A stretch of DNA of 64,000 bases from Deltaproteobacteria bacterium GWB2_55_19 (lineage in GTDB: Bacteria > Desulfobacterota > GWC2-55-46). The position numbers and the translations under genes were made by a program. Below, in pieces: positions 35,645 through 44,411 of the stretch. Position 1 is the first letter of the stretch. Each line of letters starts with the position of its first letter. The stretch lies in NCBI GenBank assembly GCA_001797465.1, contig MGPQ01000020.1:62001-126000 (forward strand). The letters run 5' to 3'. The notes under the pieces were generated by a model. It did not search any database and was not told the origin of the DNA. It worked only from the letters and a program-made list of their open reading frames with translations.

Positions 35645-36139
35645 TTGGTGAGGAAGGCGGTCCTGAACGACGTCCAGGACATTTTCAATATAGTCGAGGC
35701 CTCGGCCTCCAAGGGGCTCATGCTCCACAGGGCGCTCGCGGACATCTGCGACAGCCTCCGGGATTTTTTCGTCTACGAGGAGAGCGGAGCGGTCCTCGGC
35801 GCATGCGCCATGCACATAAGCAGCGAGGACATGGGTGAGATCCGCTCGCTCGCCGTAAGGGAAGGCTCGACCGGCAGAGGCATCGGGAGGCAACTCGTCG
35901 AGGCGTGCCTGGACGAGGCGCGCTCCATAGGCCTTAAAAAGGTCTTTGCCCTTACGTACAAGACGGGCTTTTTCTCGAGGCTCGGCTTCAAGCCGATTTC
36001 CAAAGAGGTGCTTCCTCACAAGATATGGGGGGACTGCATCAAATGCGTCAAGTTCCCGAATTGCGATGAGAACGCTGTGATAATAGACTTAAGCGGGAGA
36101 ATAGCCGCGGTATTTTCCGGGAAAGAGGGGGCGGCGTAA
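35645..36139 (+). CDS. GNAT acetyltransferase, N-acetylglutamate synthase type
   Basis: A 164-residue GNAT enzyme. The acetyl-CoA loop is REGSTGRGIGRQLV, and the C-terminal part KVFALTYKTGFFSRLGFKPIS followed by LPHKIWGDCIKCVKFPNCDE is the signature of short ArgA-like N-acetylglutamate synthases. This makes N-acetylglutamate, the first arginine intermediate. ArgJ, encoded at 42595, can also make it, so the two may cover start-up and recycling. TTG start at 35645 (GTG at 35648 is possible). It couples to the next gene by TAATG. Confidence 0.87.
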   Translation: MVRKAVLNDVQDIFNIVEASASKGLMLHRALADICDSLRDFFVYEESGAVLGACAMHISSEDMGEIRSLAVREGSTGRGIGRQLVEACLDEARSIGLKKVFALTYKTGFFSRLGFKPISKEVLPHKIWGDCIKCVKFPNCDENAVIIDLSGRIAAVFSGKEGAA

Positions 36140-37500
36140 TGGACAAGGACATGAAAAGGGCGGAAGGGCAGAGGACGATAGAGGCTCTAAAGGGGCTACT
36201 AAAGGGACGCCCGGTGGAGTACGAGATATTCTTCTCCCATGACAGTGGCTTCGGGGCTGACGCGAAAGAAGGCGAGATAGACGCGCTGAAGGCCCGCTCG
36301 AACGCAGGGGTGGGCTTGAGGACCATATCAAATAACAGGCTCGGCTTCGGGTTCTCATCCGTCTTGACCTATGATGCTCTCAGCGACCTTGTGGGCAAGA
36401 CGCTCACGGGTAGCCGTGAGTCCTCGGAGGACGCCTTTCTCGGGCTCCCCGAATACGCCGCGCTCGCAAAAGACGCGGACCTCGGTGTGTATGACGAGTC
36501 ATACGACATGGCGGCCGAGGAAGAGAAGATAAGGCACGCGATCGACATAGAGGCGGCCGCTCTCTCATATGACCTGAGGGTAAAAAGGGTAAGGAAGGCC
36601 TCGTACAACGAGTCCGTCAGGTACGAGAGGATCGTGAACTCAAAGGGTGTCGACGCCGAGCACGAGGCGACATACTTTTCCGGCTCGGTCACTGCCGTAG
36701 CCGAAGAAAATGACGAGTCACAGATGGGCTGGGACATGGCGCTCGGCCATTTAAGAAAGGACGTCGACCCCGCCACAGTCGGCAGGGGCGCGGCTGAAAA
36801 CGCCGTCCGGCTCCTCGGCGCGCGGAAACTCAAATCGATAAAATGCCCGGCGATAGTCGAAAATGTCGTAGCCTGCGAGCTACTCGAAGCGCTGGCAGGC
36901 TCGTTTCTGGGCGACAATGTGGAAAAGAAGAGGTCGATGCTCATAGGCAAGGTCGGCGCGAAAATAGCAAGCGGCGCGATAAATATCTATGACGACGGCC
37001 TTAAAAAGGGCGGATGGGCGGCGTCCCCGTTCGACGGAGAGGGGGCGGGCAGGCAAAGGACCCCTCTTGTCGTAAATGGCGCCTGCCAGGGCTACCTCTA
37101 CGATACATACTGGGGGCGGAGAGCCGATCGGTCATCGACTGGCAACGCCACTCGCTCGGGCTTCAAGTCCACGCCCGGCGTGGGGATATCGAACCTCTAT
37201 ATCGAGAACGGCGCGAAGTCACTCCCTGAGCTTAAAAAAGAGCTCGGCAATGGGCTTTTTGTCACGGAAGTCCTGGGCGTACATACGATAAATACAGTGA
37301 CCGGCGACTTTTCCATCGGTGCGGCGGGCCTCTGGATAGAGAACGGCGGCTTCGCGTATCCGGTGCGCGGCCTTGCGGTCTCCGGCAACCTCCTTGACCT
37401 CTTTTCAAGGGTCGGGGCGGTAGCCTCGGATATCCGCTTCATGGGCTCGATAGGCGCACCCAGTCTTCTAATAACTGAAATCGAGGCGAGCGGGCAATGA
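36139..37500 (+). CDS. pmbA: PmbA/TldE-like metalloprotease homologue
   Basis: A 453-residue protein of the TldD/PmbA family. It has RSNAGVGLRTISNNRLGFGFSS in the N-terminal half and, later, ENVVACELLEALAGSFLGD and TPGVGISNLYIENG. The HExxxH zinc motif of TldD is absent, as expected for the TldE/PmbA partner, which is catalytically inactive alone. In E. coli the pair matures microcin B17 and helps degrade CcdA. TldD is not in this window. Starts in overlap with the acetyltransferase (TAATG) and ends in overlap with a regulator (ATGA). Confidence 0.9.
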   Translation: MDKDMKRAEGQRTIEALKGLLKGRPVEYEIFFSHDSGFGADAKEGEIDALKARSNAGVGLRTISNNRLGFGFSSVLTYDALSDLVGKTLTGSRESSEDAFLGLPEYAALAKDADLGVYDESYDMAAEEEKIRHAIDIEAAALSYDLRVKRVRKASYNESVRYERIVNSKGVDAEHEATYFSGSVTAVAEENDESQMGWDMALGHLRKDVDPATVGRGAAENAVRLLGARKLKSIKCPAIVENVVACELLEALAGSFLGDNVEKKRSMLIGKVGAKIASGAINIYDDGLKKGGWAASPFDGEGAGRQRTPLVVNGACQGYLYDTYWGRRADRSSTGNATRSGFKSTPGVGISNLYIENGAKSLPELKKELGNGLFVTEVLGVHTINTVTGDFSIGAAGLWIENGGFAYPVRGLAVSGNLLDLFSRVGAVASDIRFMGSIGAPSLLITEIEASGQ

Positions 37501-38183
37501 CGAACGAGACGAGCAAGGAAGAGAAGAAGGAATCATTGATCCGCGAGGCGCTGACAAAGAACCCGCTCTTCAACGGCCTTGAGGATTTTTACCTGAAGGA
37601 CATCACCTCCAGGGGCGAGTTCAGGACATGGCCTGAGGCGAGCCAGATAATAATCGAGGGAGAGAGCGGGGACGCGGTCTTTTTCGTCATCTCGGGGAAG
37701 GTCAAGGTGACGCTCTACGGCGAGGAAGGGCGGGAAATAGTCCTCGCGATACTCAAAGAGGGCGACATGTTCGGCGAGATGTCGATAATAGACGACAAGC
37801 CGAGGTCCGCGAACGTCGAGGCGATAACCGATCTCGAGTGCCTTGTCGTCGGAAAGACCGCCTTCCTAGATTATCTCTCTCGCCACCACAAGGTCTACAT
37901 GAGGTTCTTCGCGTACCTTACCGGGAGGCTCAGGGAAGCGACAAGGAAGATAGGCGGGCTCGCGCTCCTCGACGTCTGCGGCAGGATAGCCCACACGCTC
38001 ATCGGGATGTCCAAGACCACGCTCACCGGCGATGAGAAGGTCATTGCCATAGAGAGGCCGACGCACGAACAGCTCGCCGCTATGATAGGCTCGTCCCGCG
38101 AGGTCGTCTCCCGAGCGCTCAAGAAAATGACCCAGGAAGGCTACATCAAGATAGAAAAGGACAGGATACTGCTCTATCCTTAG
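37497..38183 (+). CDS. CRP/FNR-family transcription regulator, CRP-like
   Basis: A 228-residue regulator. The nucleotide-binding domain (about 22-140) has the phosphate cassette FGEMSIIDDKPRSANVEA, whose Glu, Arg and Ser match those that bind cyclic nucleotide in CRP. The winged helix has the recognition helix SSREVVSRALKKM, close to CRP. There is no N-terminal Cys cluster, so it differs from the FNR-like protein at 12946. It overlaps pmbA by 4 bases. Target genes are unknown. Confidence 0.9.
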   Translation: MTNETSKEEKKESLIREALTKNPLFNGLEDFYLKDITSRGEFRTWPEASQIIIEGESGDAVFFVISGKVKVTLYGEEGREIVLAILKEGDMFGEMSIIDDKPRSANVEAITDLECLVVGKTAFLDYLSRHHKVYMRFFAYLTGRLREATRKIGGLALLDVCGRIAHTLIGMSKTTLTGDEKVIAIERPTHEQLAAMIGSSREVVSRALKKMTQEGYIKIEKDRILLYP

Positions 38184-38243
38184 CCAAGGCCGCGCCATAA
38201 AGTGTAACAATCGTCAGTGCGCGTATTTATCCGTCTTTAAGCC

Positions 38244-38273
38244 TTGACAAGGCGTCCGTTGCCGTGCTAATCC
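38244..38273 (+). promoter_or_regulatory. Candidate promoter upstream of the M23 peptidase
   Basis: A perfect TTGACA at 38244-38249, then an 18-base spacer with TGC just before TAATCC (38268-38273), a weak but extended -10. A start near 38280 would give a leader of about 170 bases. Confidence 0.4.
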
Positions 38274-38279
38274 ATTCAT

Positions 38280-38450
38280 ACTCAAGGGTCTGAAGCGCAG
38301 GGGCGGGGGATGATGCCTCCGCCGGTCGCTCTCGGCGCTCAACAGGCGGAGGCCGCTCGTCAGGCCTTGTCGTTCATTGCTTTCTAAGCGCCAACCGTTT
38401 CCGATAATCGTAAATTCAATCAGCCCATTTATTAAAGGGGAGCCTATAAG
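38280..38450 (+). other. Structured leader or small RNA candidate
   Basis: The 267-base gap before the M23 peptidase holds no gene. It has a perfect 9-bp inverted repeat GCCTCCGCC (38315-38323) with GGCGGAGGC (38345-38353) around 21 bases, flanked by GC-rich strands. It matches no riboswitch, 6S or SRP RNA pattern I know. Confidence 0.35.
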
Positions 38451-39359
38451 TTGGACAGGCGTTTTCTAACATTTTTCGTTTTGACGGACGACGCCTCAAA
38501 GACCCGCCATCTCCGTCTCCCCGTGCGGCTCCTTAAGGGCCTTGGCGTAGTATCCGCGCTCGTCTTCCTCGCGCTCGCCTTTGTCATCTACGACTACGCC
38601 CGGATAAAGGGCGATAAGGCCGACCTCTTCACCCTTAAAAAGGAGAACGAGGACCAGAGGCTCGAGCTCCAGTGGTTCAGCGCCAGGATCGGTGAGATAG
38701 AGACCGAGCTCTCCAAGCTGAATATCTTTGACAGGAAGCTCCGCGCCATGGCGCGCCTCGGGACGCCCAAGGCCTCGCTCCCGGACCAGGTAACGGGCAT
38801 GGGCGGGCCGATAGAGGAAAAACCCTTGAGCTCCATCGAAGGGGCGGCCAAAGGGCTCAAAGAGGAGATGCGCTCCGATATATCGCGCCTCGAAGACGGG
38901 CTCTCAGGCCAGAAGGCGAGTTTTTCGGACTTGCATGAATATATGATAGAGCGCGCGTCGTTCATCGCCGCGACCCCGTCGATCTGGCCCGCGCGCGGCT
39001 GGGTGACATCCGCATTCGGCGAGAGGATTTCCCCTTTCTCCGGCACGCTACAGCCCCACAAGGGCATAGACATAGCTAACAGGGTCGGCACGCCGATCGT
39101 CGCCCCTGCCGACGGGGTCGTGGTAGAGGCCGTAAACGACGAGGGGCTCGGCAGAAAGATTACCGTATTCCACGGCTTCGGCTACAAGACCTCTTACGGG
39201 CATCTCTCGCAGACGTTCGTAAAGGCAGGGCAGAAGGTCAAGCGTGGAACGAAGCTCGGGCTCATGGGCAACTCCGGACGCTCCACGGGCCCGCACCTCC
39301 ATTACGAGGTCTCGCTCTCCGGCGTCCCGGTCGACCCCGCGAGGTACCTCCTGAACTGA
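38451..39359 (+). CDS. Membrane-anchored M23 (LytM) peptidase
   Basis: A 302-residue protein: cytoplasmic N-terminus, one membrane segment (about 33-48), a coiled-coil (about 58-85 and a second part near 125-150), then an M23 domain (about 185-300). Metal ligands are His and Asp in HKGIDIA and the HxH of GPHLHYEV; GYKTSYGHLS holds the remaining His. It probably cuts peptidoglycan cross-links at the outer face of the inner membrane. TTG start at 38451; AAAGGGGAG lies upstream. All catalytic residues are intact, so it is an active enzyme and not an EnvC-like activator. Confidence 0.9.
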   Translation: MDRRFLTFFVLTDDASKTRHLRLPVRLLKGLGVVSALVFLALAFVIYDYARIKGDKADLFTLKKENEDQRLELQWFSARIGEIETELSKLNIFDRKLRAMARLGTPKASLPDQVTGMGGPIEEKPLSSIEGAAKGLKEEMRSDISRLEDGLSGQKASFSDLHEYMIERASFIAATPSIWPARGWVTSAFGERISPFSGTLQPHKGIDIANRVGTPIVAPADGVVVEAVNDEGLGRKITVFHGFGYKTSYGHLSQTFVKAGQKVKRGTKLGLMGNSGRSTGPHLHYEVSLSGVPVDPARYLLN

Positions 39360-39385
39360 CGGTTCAGCCTGATTTGACCCATGAG

Positions 39386-39413
39386 CCCTTCGGAGGACCC
39401 GAAGGGTTTTTTT
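39386..39413 (+). terminator. Rho-independent terminator after the M23 gene
   Basis: Stem CCCTTCGG (39386-39393) with CCGAAGGG (39399-39406), loop AGGAC, then seven T residues. Confidence 0.92.
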
Positions 39414-39430
39414 ATGGCCGTAATCGATTG

Positions 39431-39695
39431 CCCTTGAGGCCCGCTCGGCGCGGGGCCGATTTCAAATCGGCTGCTCCGCCCCCCCGGATTCAAAGCCGTC
39501 CGATACGGATTTGCCCGTCCGGGTGCTTGGCGCACGGCCAGATTCAAATCGGGATGCTTCAGGCCCCCCGGATTCAAAGCCGTCCGATACGGATTTGCCC
39601 GTCCGGGTGCTTGGCGCACGGCCAGATTCAAATCGGGATGCTTCAGGCCCCTCGGATTCAAAGCCGTCTGATACGAATTTGCCCGTCCGGCCAGG
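39431..39695 (-). repeat. Dispersed repeat family, locus B, with 84-bp tandem array
   Basis: The modules of locus A (5911-6187) appear here in reverse orientation: CCGCTCGGCGCGGGGCCGAT (39441-39460) followed by TTCAAATCGG, then three units of CGGATTCAAAGCCGTC...TTTGCCCGTCCGG starting at 39485, 39569 and 39653, each 84 bases apart. Unit 3 has GATACGAATTTGCCCGTCC (39669-39687), matching locus A best. Since 84 is a multiple of 3, reading frames stay open on both strands, but no gene start or family resemblance is seen. Confidence 0.88.
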
Positions 39696-39708
39696 ACCAA
39701 AAAAGGTT

Positions 39709-39736
39709 TTGCCCGCCGTGGAAATATATGTATAAT
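39709..39736 (+). promoter_or_regulatory. Candidate promoter of secA
   Basis: TTGCCC (39709-39714), a 16-base spacer, and a perfect TATAAT (39731-39736) in an AT-rich stretch directly after the repeat array, about 88 bases before secA. The leader also has a small hairpin AGGGG/CCCCT near 39797-39813. Confidence 0.45.
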
Positions 39737-39823
39737 TGTGCTAATATGACAAATTGCATTTATGCCCTGATGTAAGGGTAAATATCATATATCGGAAAGG
39801 GGTTTAAGGCCCCTGGGAGAGAC

Positions 39824-42565
39824 ATGTTAAACAACCTGCTTAAGAAGGTCTTCGGCTCCAAGAACGACAGGGAGGTAAAGAGGCTTCAGCCCATCGTCGA
39901 AAAGATAAACTCCATTGAGCCGAAGATGAAGGCCATGAGCGACGAGGGGTTCAAGGACCTTACGAAGCGCTTCAAGGAAGACCTCGCCTCGGGCAAGAGC
40001 CTCGACGACATACTCCCGGAGGCCTTCGCGGCCTGCAGGGAGGCGTCATGGAGGCGCCTTAAGATGCGCCACTTCGACGTCCAGCTCATGGGCGCGATGG
40101 TGCTGAACGAAGGCAAGATATCCGAGATGAAGACCGGCGAGGGAAAGACGCTTGTAGCGACCCTTGCCCTTTACCTTAATGCCCTTATGGGAAAGGGCGC
40201 GCACCTCGTCACCGTGAACGACTACCTCGCCAAGAGGGACTCCCACTGGATGGGCGCGTTATATAACGCGCTCGGCTTGACGGTCGGCGTCATACAGCAC
40301 GAGGCGAGCTTCGTCTACGACCCCTCCCACAGGGACCCTGGAGGTTTCATACACCTGCGCCCCTGCTCGAGGAAAGAGGCATACAACGCCGACATCACCT
40401 ACGGCACGAACAACGAGTTCGGCTTCGATTATCTGCGCGACAACATGAAGTTCTCGCTCGACGAGTACGTCCAGAGGGACCTTAACTTCGCCATAGTCGA
40501 CGAGGTCGACTCGATCCTCATAGACGAGGCGAGGACCCCGCTCATAATATCCGGCCCGACCGAGGACTCGACCGACAAGTATTACACCATAAACAGGATA
40601 ATCCCCGGGCTTAATAAGGACGCCCACTACACGGTGGACGAGAAGGCGCGGCAGGTCCTCATGACCGACGAGGGGGTGGAGAAGGTCGAGGAGCTCTTAA
40701 GTCTCGGGAACCTCTACGACCCGGAGAACATCGAAACGCTCCACCACGTTAACCAGGCCCTGCGCGCGCACGTACTCTTCCACAGGGACGTCGATTACGT
40801 CGTCAAGGACAACCAGGTCATAATAGTGGACGAGTTCACCGGGAGGCTCATGCCCGGAAGGCGCTGGTCGGACGGCCTCCACCAGGCGGTCGAGGCGAAG
40901 GAGGACGCCAAGATCGAAAACGAGAACCAAACGCTCGCCACGATCACCTTCCAGAACTACTTCAGGATGTATAATAAGCTCTCAGGCATGACCGGCACCG
41001 CCGACACCGAGGCCTCGGAGTTCCACTCGATATACAACCTCGAGGTCATGATAATACCGACGAACAAGCCGCTTAAGAGGGCCGACACCACGGACCTCAT
41101 ATACAAGACCAAGAAAGAGAAGTTCAGGGCCGTCGTAAAGGAGATAGAGGAGTGGAACAGGCAGGGCAGGCCCTGCCTCGTAGGGACGATCTCCATCGAC
41201 GACTCGGAAAAGCTCTCCAAGATCCTCCACAGTAACAACATAACCCACCATGTCCTTAACGCCAAGGCCCACGAGAGGGAGGCCGAGATAGTCGCGCAGG
41301 CCGGGAGGCTCAAATCCGTCACCATCTCGACGAACATGGCCGGCAGGGGCACCGACATACTCCTCGGCGGCAACCCGGAGTACCTCGCCGTCGAGCGCGC
41401 TGGCAAGGACGACACGACGGAAGAGTACAGGGACGCGCTCGCAAAGGCGCGGGCCCTTTGCGAGGATGAAAAGCAGAAGGTCCTCGCCCTTGGCGGCCTG
41501 CACATCATAGGCACCGAGAGGCACGAGTCGCGCCGCATAGACAACCAGCTCAGGGGCCGCGCGGGCCGCCAGGGAGACCCGGGGTCTTCCAGGTTCTATC
41601 TCTCGCTCGAAGACGATCTCCTCCGTATCTTCGGGAGCGACAGGATAGCCTCCATCATGAGCAAGATAGGCATGGAAGAGGACATGCCTATCGAGCACGG
41701 GCTCGTTTCAAGGGCGATCGAGAACGCGCAGAAGAAGGTAGAGGCGCACAACTTCGACATAAGGAAGCACCTCCTTGAGTACGACGACGTCATGAACCAG
41801 CAGAGGGAGGTCGTCTACGGATACAGGAAGCAGATACTCTCCGAGGCGGGCTTGCGCGACATGGTTAAGGAGTTCACCCTGGAGGTCTCCGAGAACATAA
41901 TAAACACCCACATAGACGAGAAGGCGCACCCCGAGGACCGGGACCTGAAACCCCTCATCGATGGTCTGCACCATCAGTTCGGCGCGCAGATAACGGCGCG
42001 CGACCTCGAGTCCGTCGGCAGGGACGCGCTCGCCGGGGTAGCCGCCGACCATATGTTCAAGGCATACGCCGAGAAGGTAGCGCTCGTCGGGGATGCGCCT
42101 TTCGCGTCATTCGAAAAAGTCATAATGCTGCATACCCTCGACACCCTCTGGAAGGACCACCTCCTCTCCATGGACCACCTGAAGGGCGGCATAGGGCTTC
42201 GCGGCTACGGCCAGAAGAACCCGCTCCAGGAGTACAAGAAGGAAGGGTTCGACCTCTTCGTAGATATGATCCTCCGCTTCAAGACCGAGGTGGCCGAGAG
42301 GCTGTATAAGGTTCAGATAAGGGAGCGGGAGGAAGAGGCTGTGCCCGCGGCAACGGCCCATGCCGCTCAGACGGAAAGGACCGCGCCTGCGTCTCCCGAG
42401 AGGAGGCCGAAGCCGGAGCGTCTTAAATACAGCAGGGGCGAGGAGGAGCCGGAGGAAGAGCGGAAAGAGGCCCCGGCCACCCGCCACGGCGATAAAATTG
42501 GCAGGAACGACCTTTGCCCGTGCGGGAGCGGGCTTAAATACAAAAGATGTTGCGGATCAAAATAG
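39824..42565 (+). CDS. secA: Preprotein translocase ATPase SecA
   Basis: A 913-residue motor that pushes unfolded proteins through SecYEG. Walker [69 protein letters not shown] and [15 protein letters not shown] cover both ATPase lobes. A charged Glu/Pro linker (about 835-885) leads to a C-terminal zinc site [16 protein letters not shown], which binds SecB or ribosomes. ATG at 39824 after GGGAGAG. It is monocistronic or leads into argJ 29 bases later. Confidence 0.98.
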   Translation: MLNNLLKKVFGSKNDREVKRLQPIVEKINSIEPKMKAMSDEGFKDLTKRFKEDLASGKSLDDILPEAFAACREASWRRLKMRHFDVQLMGAMVLNEGKISEMKTGEGKTLVATLALYLNALMGKGAHLVTVNDYLAKRDSHWMGALYNALGLTVGVIQHEASFVYDPSHRDPGGFIHLRPCSRKEAYNADITYGTNNEFGFDYLRDNMKFSLDEYVQRDLNFAIVDEVDSILIDEARTPLIISGPTEDSTDKYYTINRIIPGLNKDAHYTVDEKARQVLMTDEGVEKVEELLSLGNLYDPENIETLHHVNQALRAHVLFHRDVDYVVKDNQVIIVDEFTGRLMPGRRWSDGLHQAVEAKEDAKIENENQTLATITFQNYFRMYNKLSGMTGTADTEASEFHSIYNLEVMIIPTNKPLKRADTTDLIYKTKKEKFRAVVKEIEEWNRQGRPCLVGTISIDDSEKLSKILHSNNITHHVLNAKAHEREAEIVAQAGRLKSVTISTNMAGRGTDILLGGNPEYLAVERAGKDDTTEEYRDALAKARALCEDEKQKVLALGGLHIIGTERHESRRIDNQLRGRAGRQGDPGSSRFYLSLEDDLLRIFGSDRIASIMSKIGMEEDMPIEHGLVSRAIENAQKKVEAHNFDIRKHLLEYDDVMNQQREVVYGYRKQILSEAGLRDMVKEFTLEVSENIINTHIDEKAHPEDRDLKPLIDGLHHQFGAQITARDLESVGRDALAGVAADHMFKAYAEKVALVGDAPFASFEKVIMLHTLDTLWKDHLLSMDHLKGGIGLRGYGQKNPLQEYKKEGFDLFVDMILRFKTEVAERLYKVQIREREEEAVPAATAHAAQTERTAPASPERRPKPERLKYSRGEEEPEEERKEAPATRHGDKIGRNDLCPCGSGLKYKRCCGSK

Positions 42566-42594
42566 CTGGCAAAAATTGTCTTCAAGGACGATAG

Positions 42595-43851
42595 ATGGAC
42601 TTCACAAAAAATGGCGGGGCAAAGGGCGATGGTGGAGCGAGTGGCGTGAGCGGTCCGGCTGAGTACAAGCTCCCTGAATTCATCGTACCCGGGTTCAAGG
42701 CCGCAGGGGTCGTAGCCGGGATAAAGAAGAACGGCAGGAGGGACCTCGCCCTTATATTGAGCGACGTCCCAGCCTCATCAGCCGCGCTTTTCACCACCAA
42801 CAAGGTAAAGGCCGCTCCTGTCCTCCTCGGCATCGAGAGGATAAAAAAGGGGGTCTCAAGGGGGGTCGTCGTAAACAGCGGCAACGCCAACGCCTGCACC
42901 GGAAAGAACGGCATGAAAACGGCGCTCGCGATGACCTCATATATAGAGCTCGCACTCGGCTTGGAGAAAGGCGAGATACTCGTTTCATCCACAGGCGTCA
43001 TAGGCGTGCCCCTGCCTTATGAAAAGGTAGAGGCCGCTGTCCCCGCTCTCATCGCGTCCTTGAGCTACAAAGGCCTCGGCCCGGCAACAGAGGCTATAAT
43101 GACGACGGACGCCTTTCCTAAGTCTGCCGTAAGGGAAATAAAAATCGGGTCGAAGACCGTGACCATAGGCGGCATAGCCAAGGGCGCCGGCATGATATGC
43201 CCGAACATGGCGACACTCCTTTCTTATTTTATGACCGACGCGCGGATAAGGCCATCATTGCTTAAAAAGGCGCTGAAGGTCGCGGTAGACGCCTCCTTCA
43301 ACAGCATACTCGTCGATAACGACACCTCCACTAACGACACCTCGATGATATTCGCTAACGGCGTAAGCGGCGTTGAGATAAAGGACGCCACGCCCGGTTA
43401 CAGGGCGTTCCTTAAGGCGCTTACCGAAGTCTCTGTCTCGCTCGCGCAGATGATAGTAAGAGACGGCGAGGGCGCGACACGTTTCCTTGAGATAAGCGTA
43501 AAAGGCGCAGGTTCCAATAAAGACGCGAAAAAGGGCGCCAGGACCGTCGCCGAGTCACAGCTTGTGAAAACCGCCTTCTTCGGGGGCGACCCGAACTGGG
43601 GGAGGATACTCGCCGCGCTCGGCAGGGCGGGGATAGCGTTGAAAGAGGATAAGGTCTCGATCGTATTCAACGGCATCGAGGTCGTAAGGAACGGCCTCGA
43701 CACAGGCAAGGAAACTGAAGCGGCCGACGCCATAAAGACAAGGGACGTTGCGGTAGCTATCGACCTTAAGTCAGGCAAGGGGTCTGCAAAACTCTGGACA
43801 ACCGACCTCTCTTACGAGTATGTTAAGATAAACTCTGCGTACAGGACTTGA
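42595..43851 (+). CDS. argJ: Ornithine acetyltransferase ArgJ, self-cleaving
   Basis: A 418-residue protein of the ArgJ family. VNSGNANACTG, KGAGMICPNMATLLSYF and DNDTSTNDT are typical; autocleavage is expected before Thr207 (in NMATLL), which becomes the nucleophile. It moves acetyl from acetylornithine to glutamate, recycling the acetyl group; some forms also use acetyl-CoA. The first 20 residues are Gly-rich and not conserved, so the start may be later. It is away from the other arg genes. Confidence 0.95.
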   Translation: MDFTKNGGAKGDGGASGVSGPAEYKLPEFIVPGFKAAGVVAGIKKNGRRDLALILSDVPASSAALFTTNKVKAAPVLLGIERIKKGVSRGVVVNSGNANACTGKNGMKTALAMTSYIELALGLEKGEILVSSTGVIGVPLPYEKVEAAVPALIASLSYKGLGPATEAIMTTDAFPKSAVREIKIGSKTVTIGGIAKGAGMICPNMATLLSYFMTDARIRPSLLKKALKVAVDASFNSILVDNDTSTNDTSMIFANGVSGVEIKDATPGYRAFLKALTEVSVSLAQMIVRDGEGATRFLEISVKGAGSNKDAKKGARTVAESQLVKTAFFGGDPNWGRILAALGRAGIALKEDKVSIVFNGIEVVRNGLDTGKETEAADAIKTRDVAVAIDLKSGKGSAKLWTTDLSYEYVKINSAYRT

Positions 43852-43862
43852 ACCCTGTTAAG

Positions 43863-43932
43863 CCCCTCGCTAAAGAGGGGCCGGGGAGATCGGCTGAACT
43901 GTCATTCCCGCACGTTTCAAACGGGAATCCAG
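43863..43932. repeat. Two palindromes between argJ and the HEPN gene
   Basis: CCCCTC/GAGGGG (43863-43868, 43875-43880) followed by CCGGGGAG, of the family seen at 17320; then GTCATTCCCG...CGGGAATCCAG (43901-43932), the same family as 24329-24360, here with a 7-bp stem. Confidence 0.75.
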
Positions 43933-43965
43933 TATCTATAACCTTTTTAATTACAGGAGGCCAGA

Positions 43966-44388
43966 GTGGGGCTTTTAGCCAAAGAGGCTGACAGGTGGTT
44001 ACGGCAGGCGGAGTATGATCTGCGTGCCGCGGAGTGGAACCAGCAGGGAGGTTTTTTCGCCCCGGCGTGTTTCCTGGCGCAACAGAGCGCGGCGAAGTCT
44101 CTGCGCTCGTTCCTCTTCTTTAACGGCGAGGACGCGAGGGAGACCCGCTCCGTCGTCGAACTAATCGACCGCGCCATTACTTACGAAGAAGAGTTCAGGT
44201 CTTTCGTAGGGACTTCCACGAGCCTCGACATCTACTACAAGACCTCCCGGTTCCCGGACGCCATACCCGGCGGCATACCTGCGGACGTCATAACTGAAAA
44301 GGACTCGAAGGACGCGGTGAAGCAGGCCTCAGACATAATCGCCGTCGTCGAGAGGAAGCGGAAGGGCTTTCTGCCGGAGACGATGTGA
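43966..44388 (+). CDS. HEPN-domain protein, without partner
   Basis: A 140-residue all-helical protein. EADRWLRQAEYDLRAAEW followed by FFAPACFLAQQSAAKSLRSFLFF is the HEPN start. GTG start with GGAGG at 43956-43960. HEPN proteins are often RNases paired with a nucleotidyltransferase (MNT) antitoxin. No MNT gene is adjacent, and the usual His of the R-x4-6-H catalytic motif is not found; the place is taken by Arg in ETRSVVELID. It is more likely a nucleic-acid or nucleotide-binding accessory than a toxin. Confidence 0.85.
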   Translation: MGLLAKEADRWLRQAEYDLRAAEWNQQGGFFAPACFLAQQSAAKSLRSFLFFNGEDARETRSVVELIDRAITYEEEFRSFVGTSTSLDIYYKTSRFPDAIPGGIPADVITEKDSKDAVKQASDIIAVVERKRKGFLPETM

Positions 44389-44411
44389 AGAGGGTTTCGT
44401 GGTAGCGGGTA

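Noticed and set aside
38280-38450. 6S RNA, SRP RNA or c-di-GMP riboswitch
   Set aside because: None of the conserved strings or the expected shapes are present; kept only as an unclassified structured leader.
39485-39690. Possible CRISPR array
   Set aside because: The unit repeats in full with no unique spacers, repeats are 84 bases, and no cas genes are near.
39374-39775. A + strand frame of 133 codons and a - strand frame of 132 codons across the repeat array
   Set aside because: Both only read through the 84-bp repeats, whose length is a multiple of 3; no start signal, no family resemblance, and one runs into a terminator.
43966-44388. HEPN-MNT toxin-antitoxin pair
   Set aside because: No nucleotidyltransferase gene lies on either side and the catalytic His is missing.
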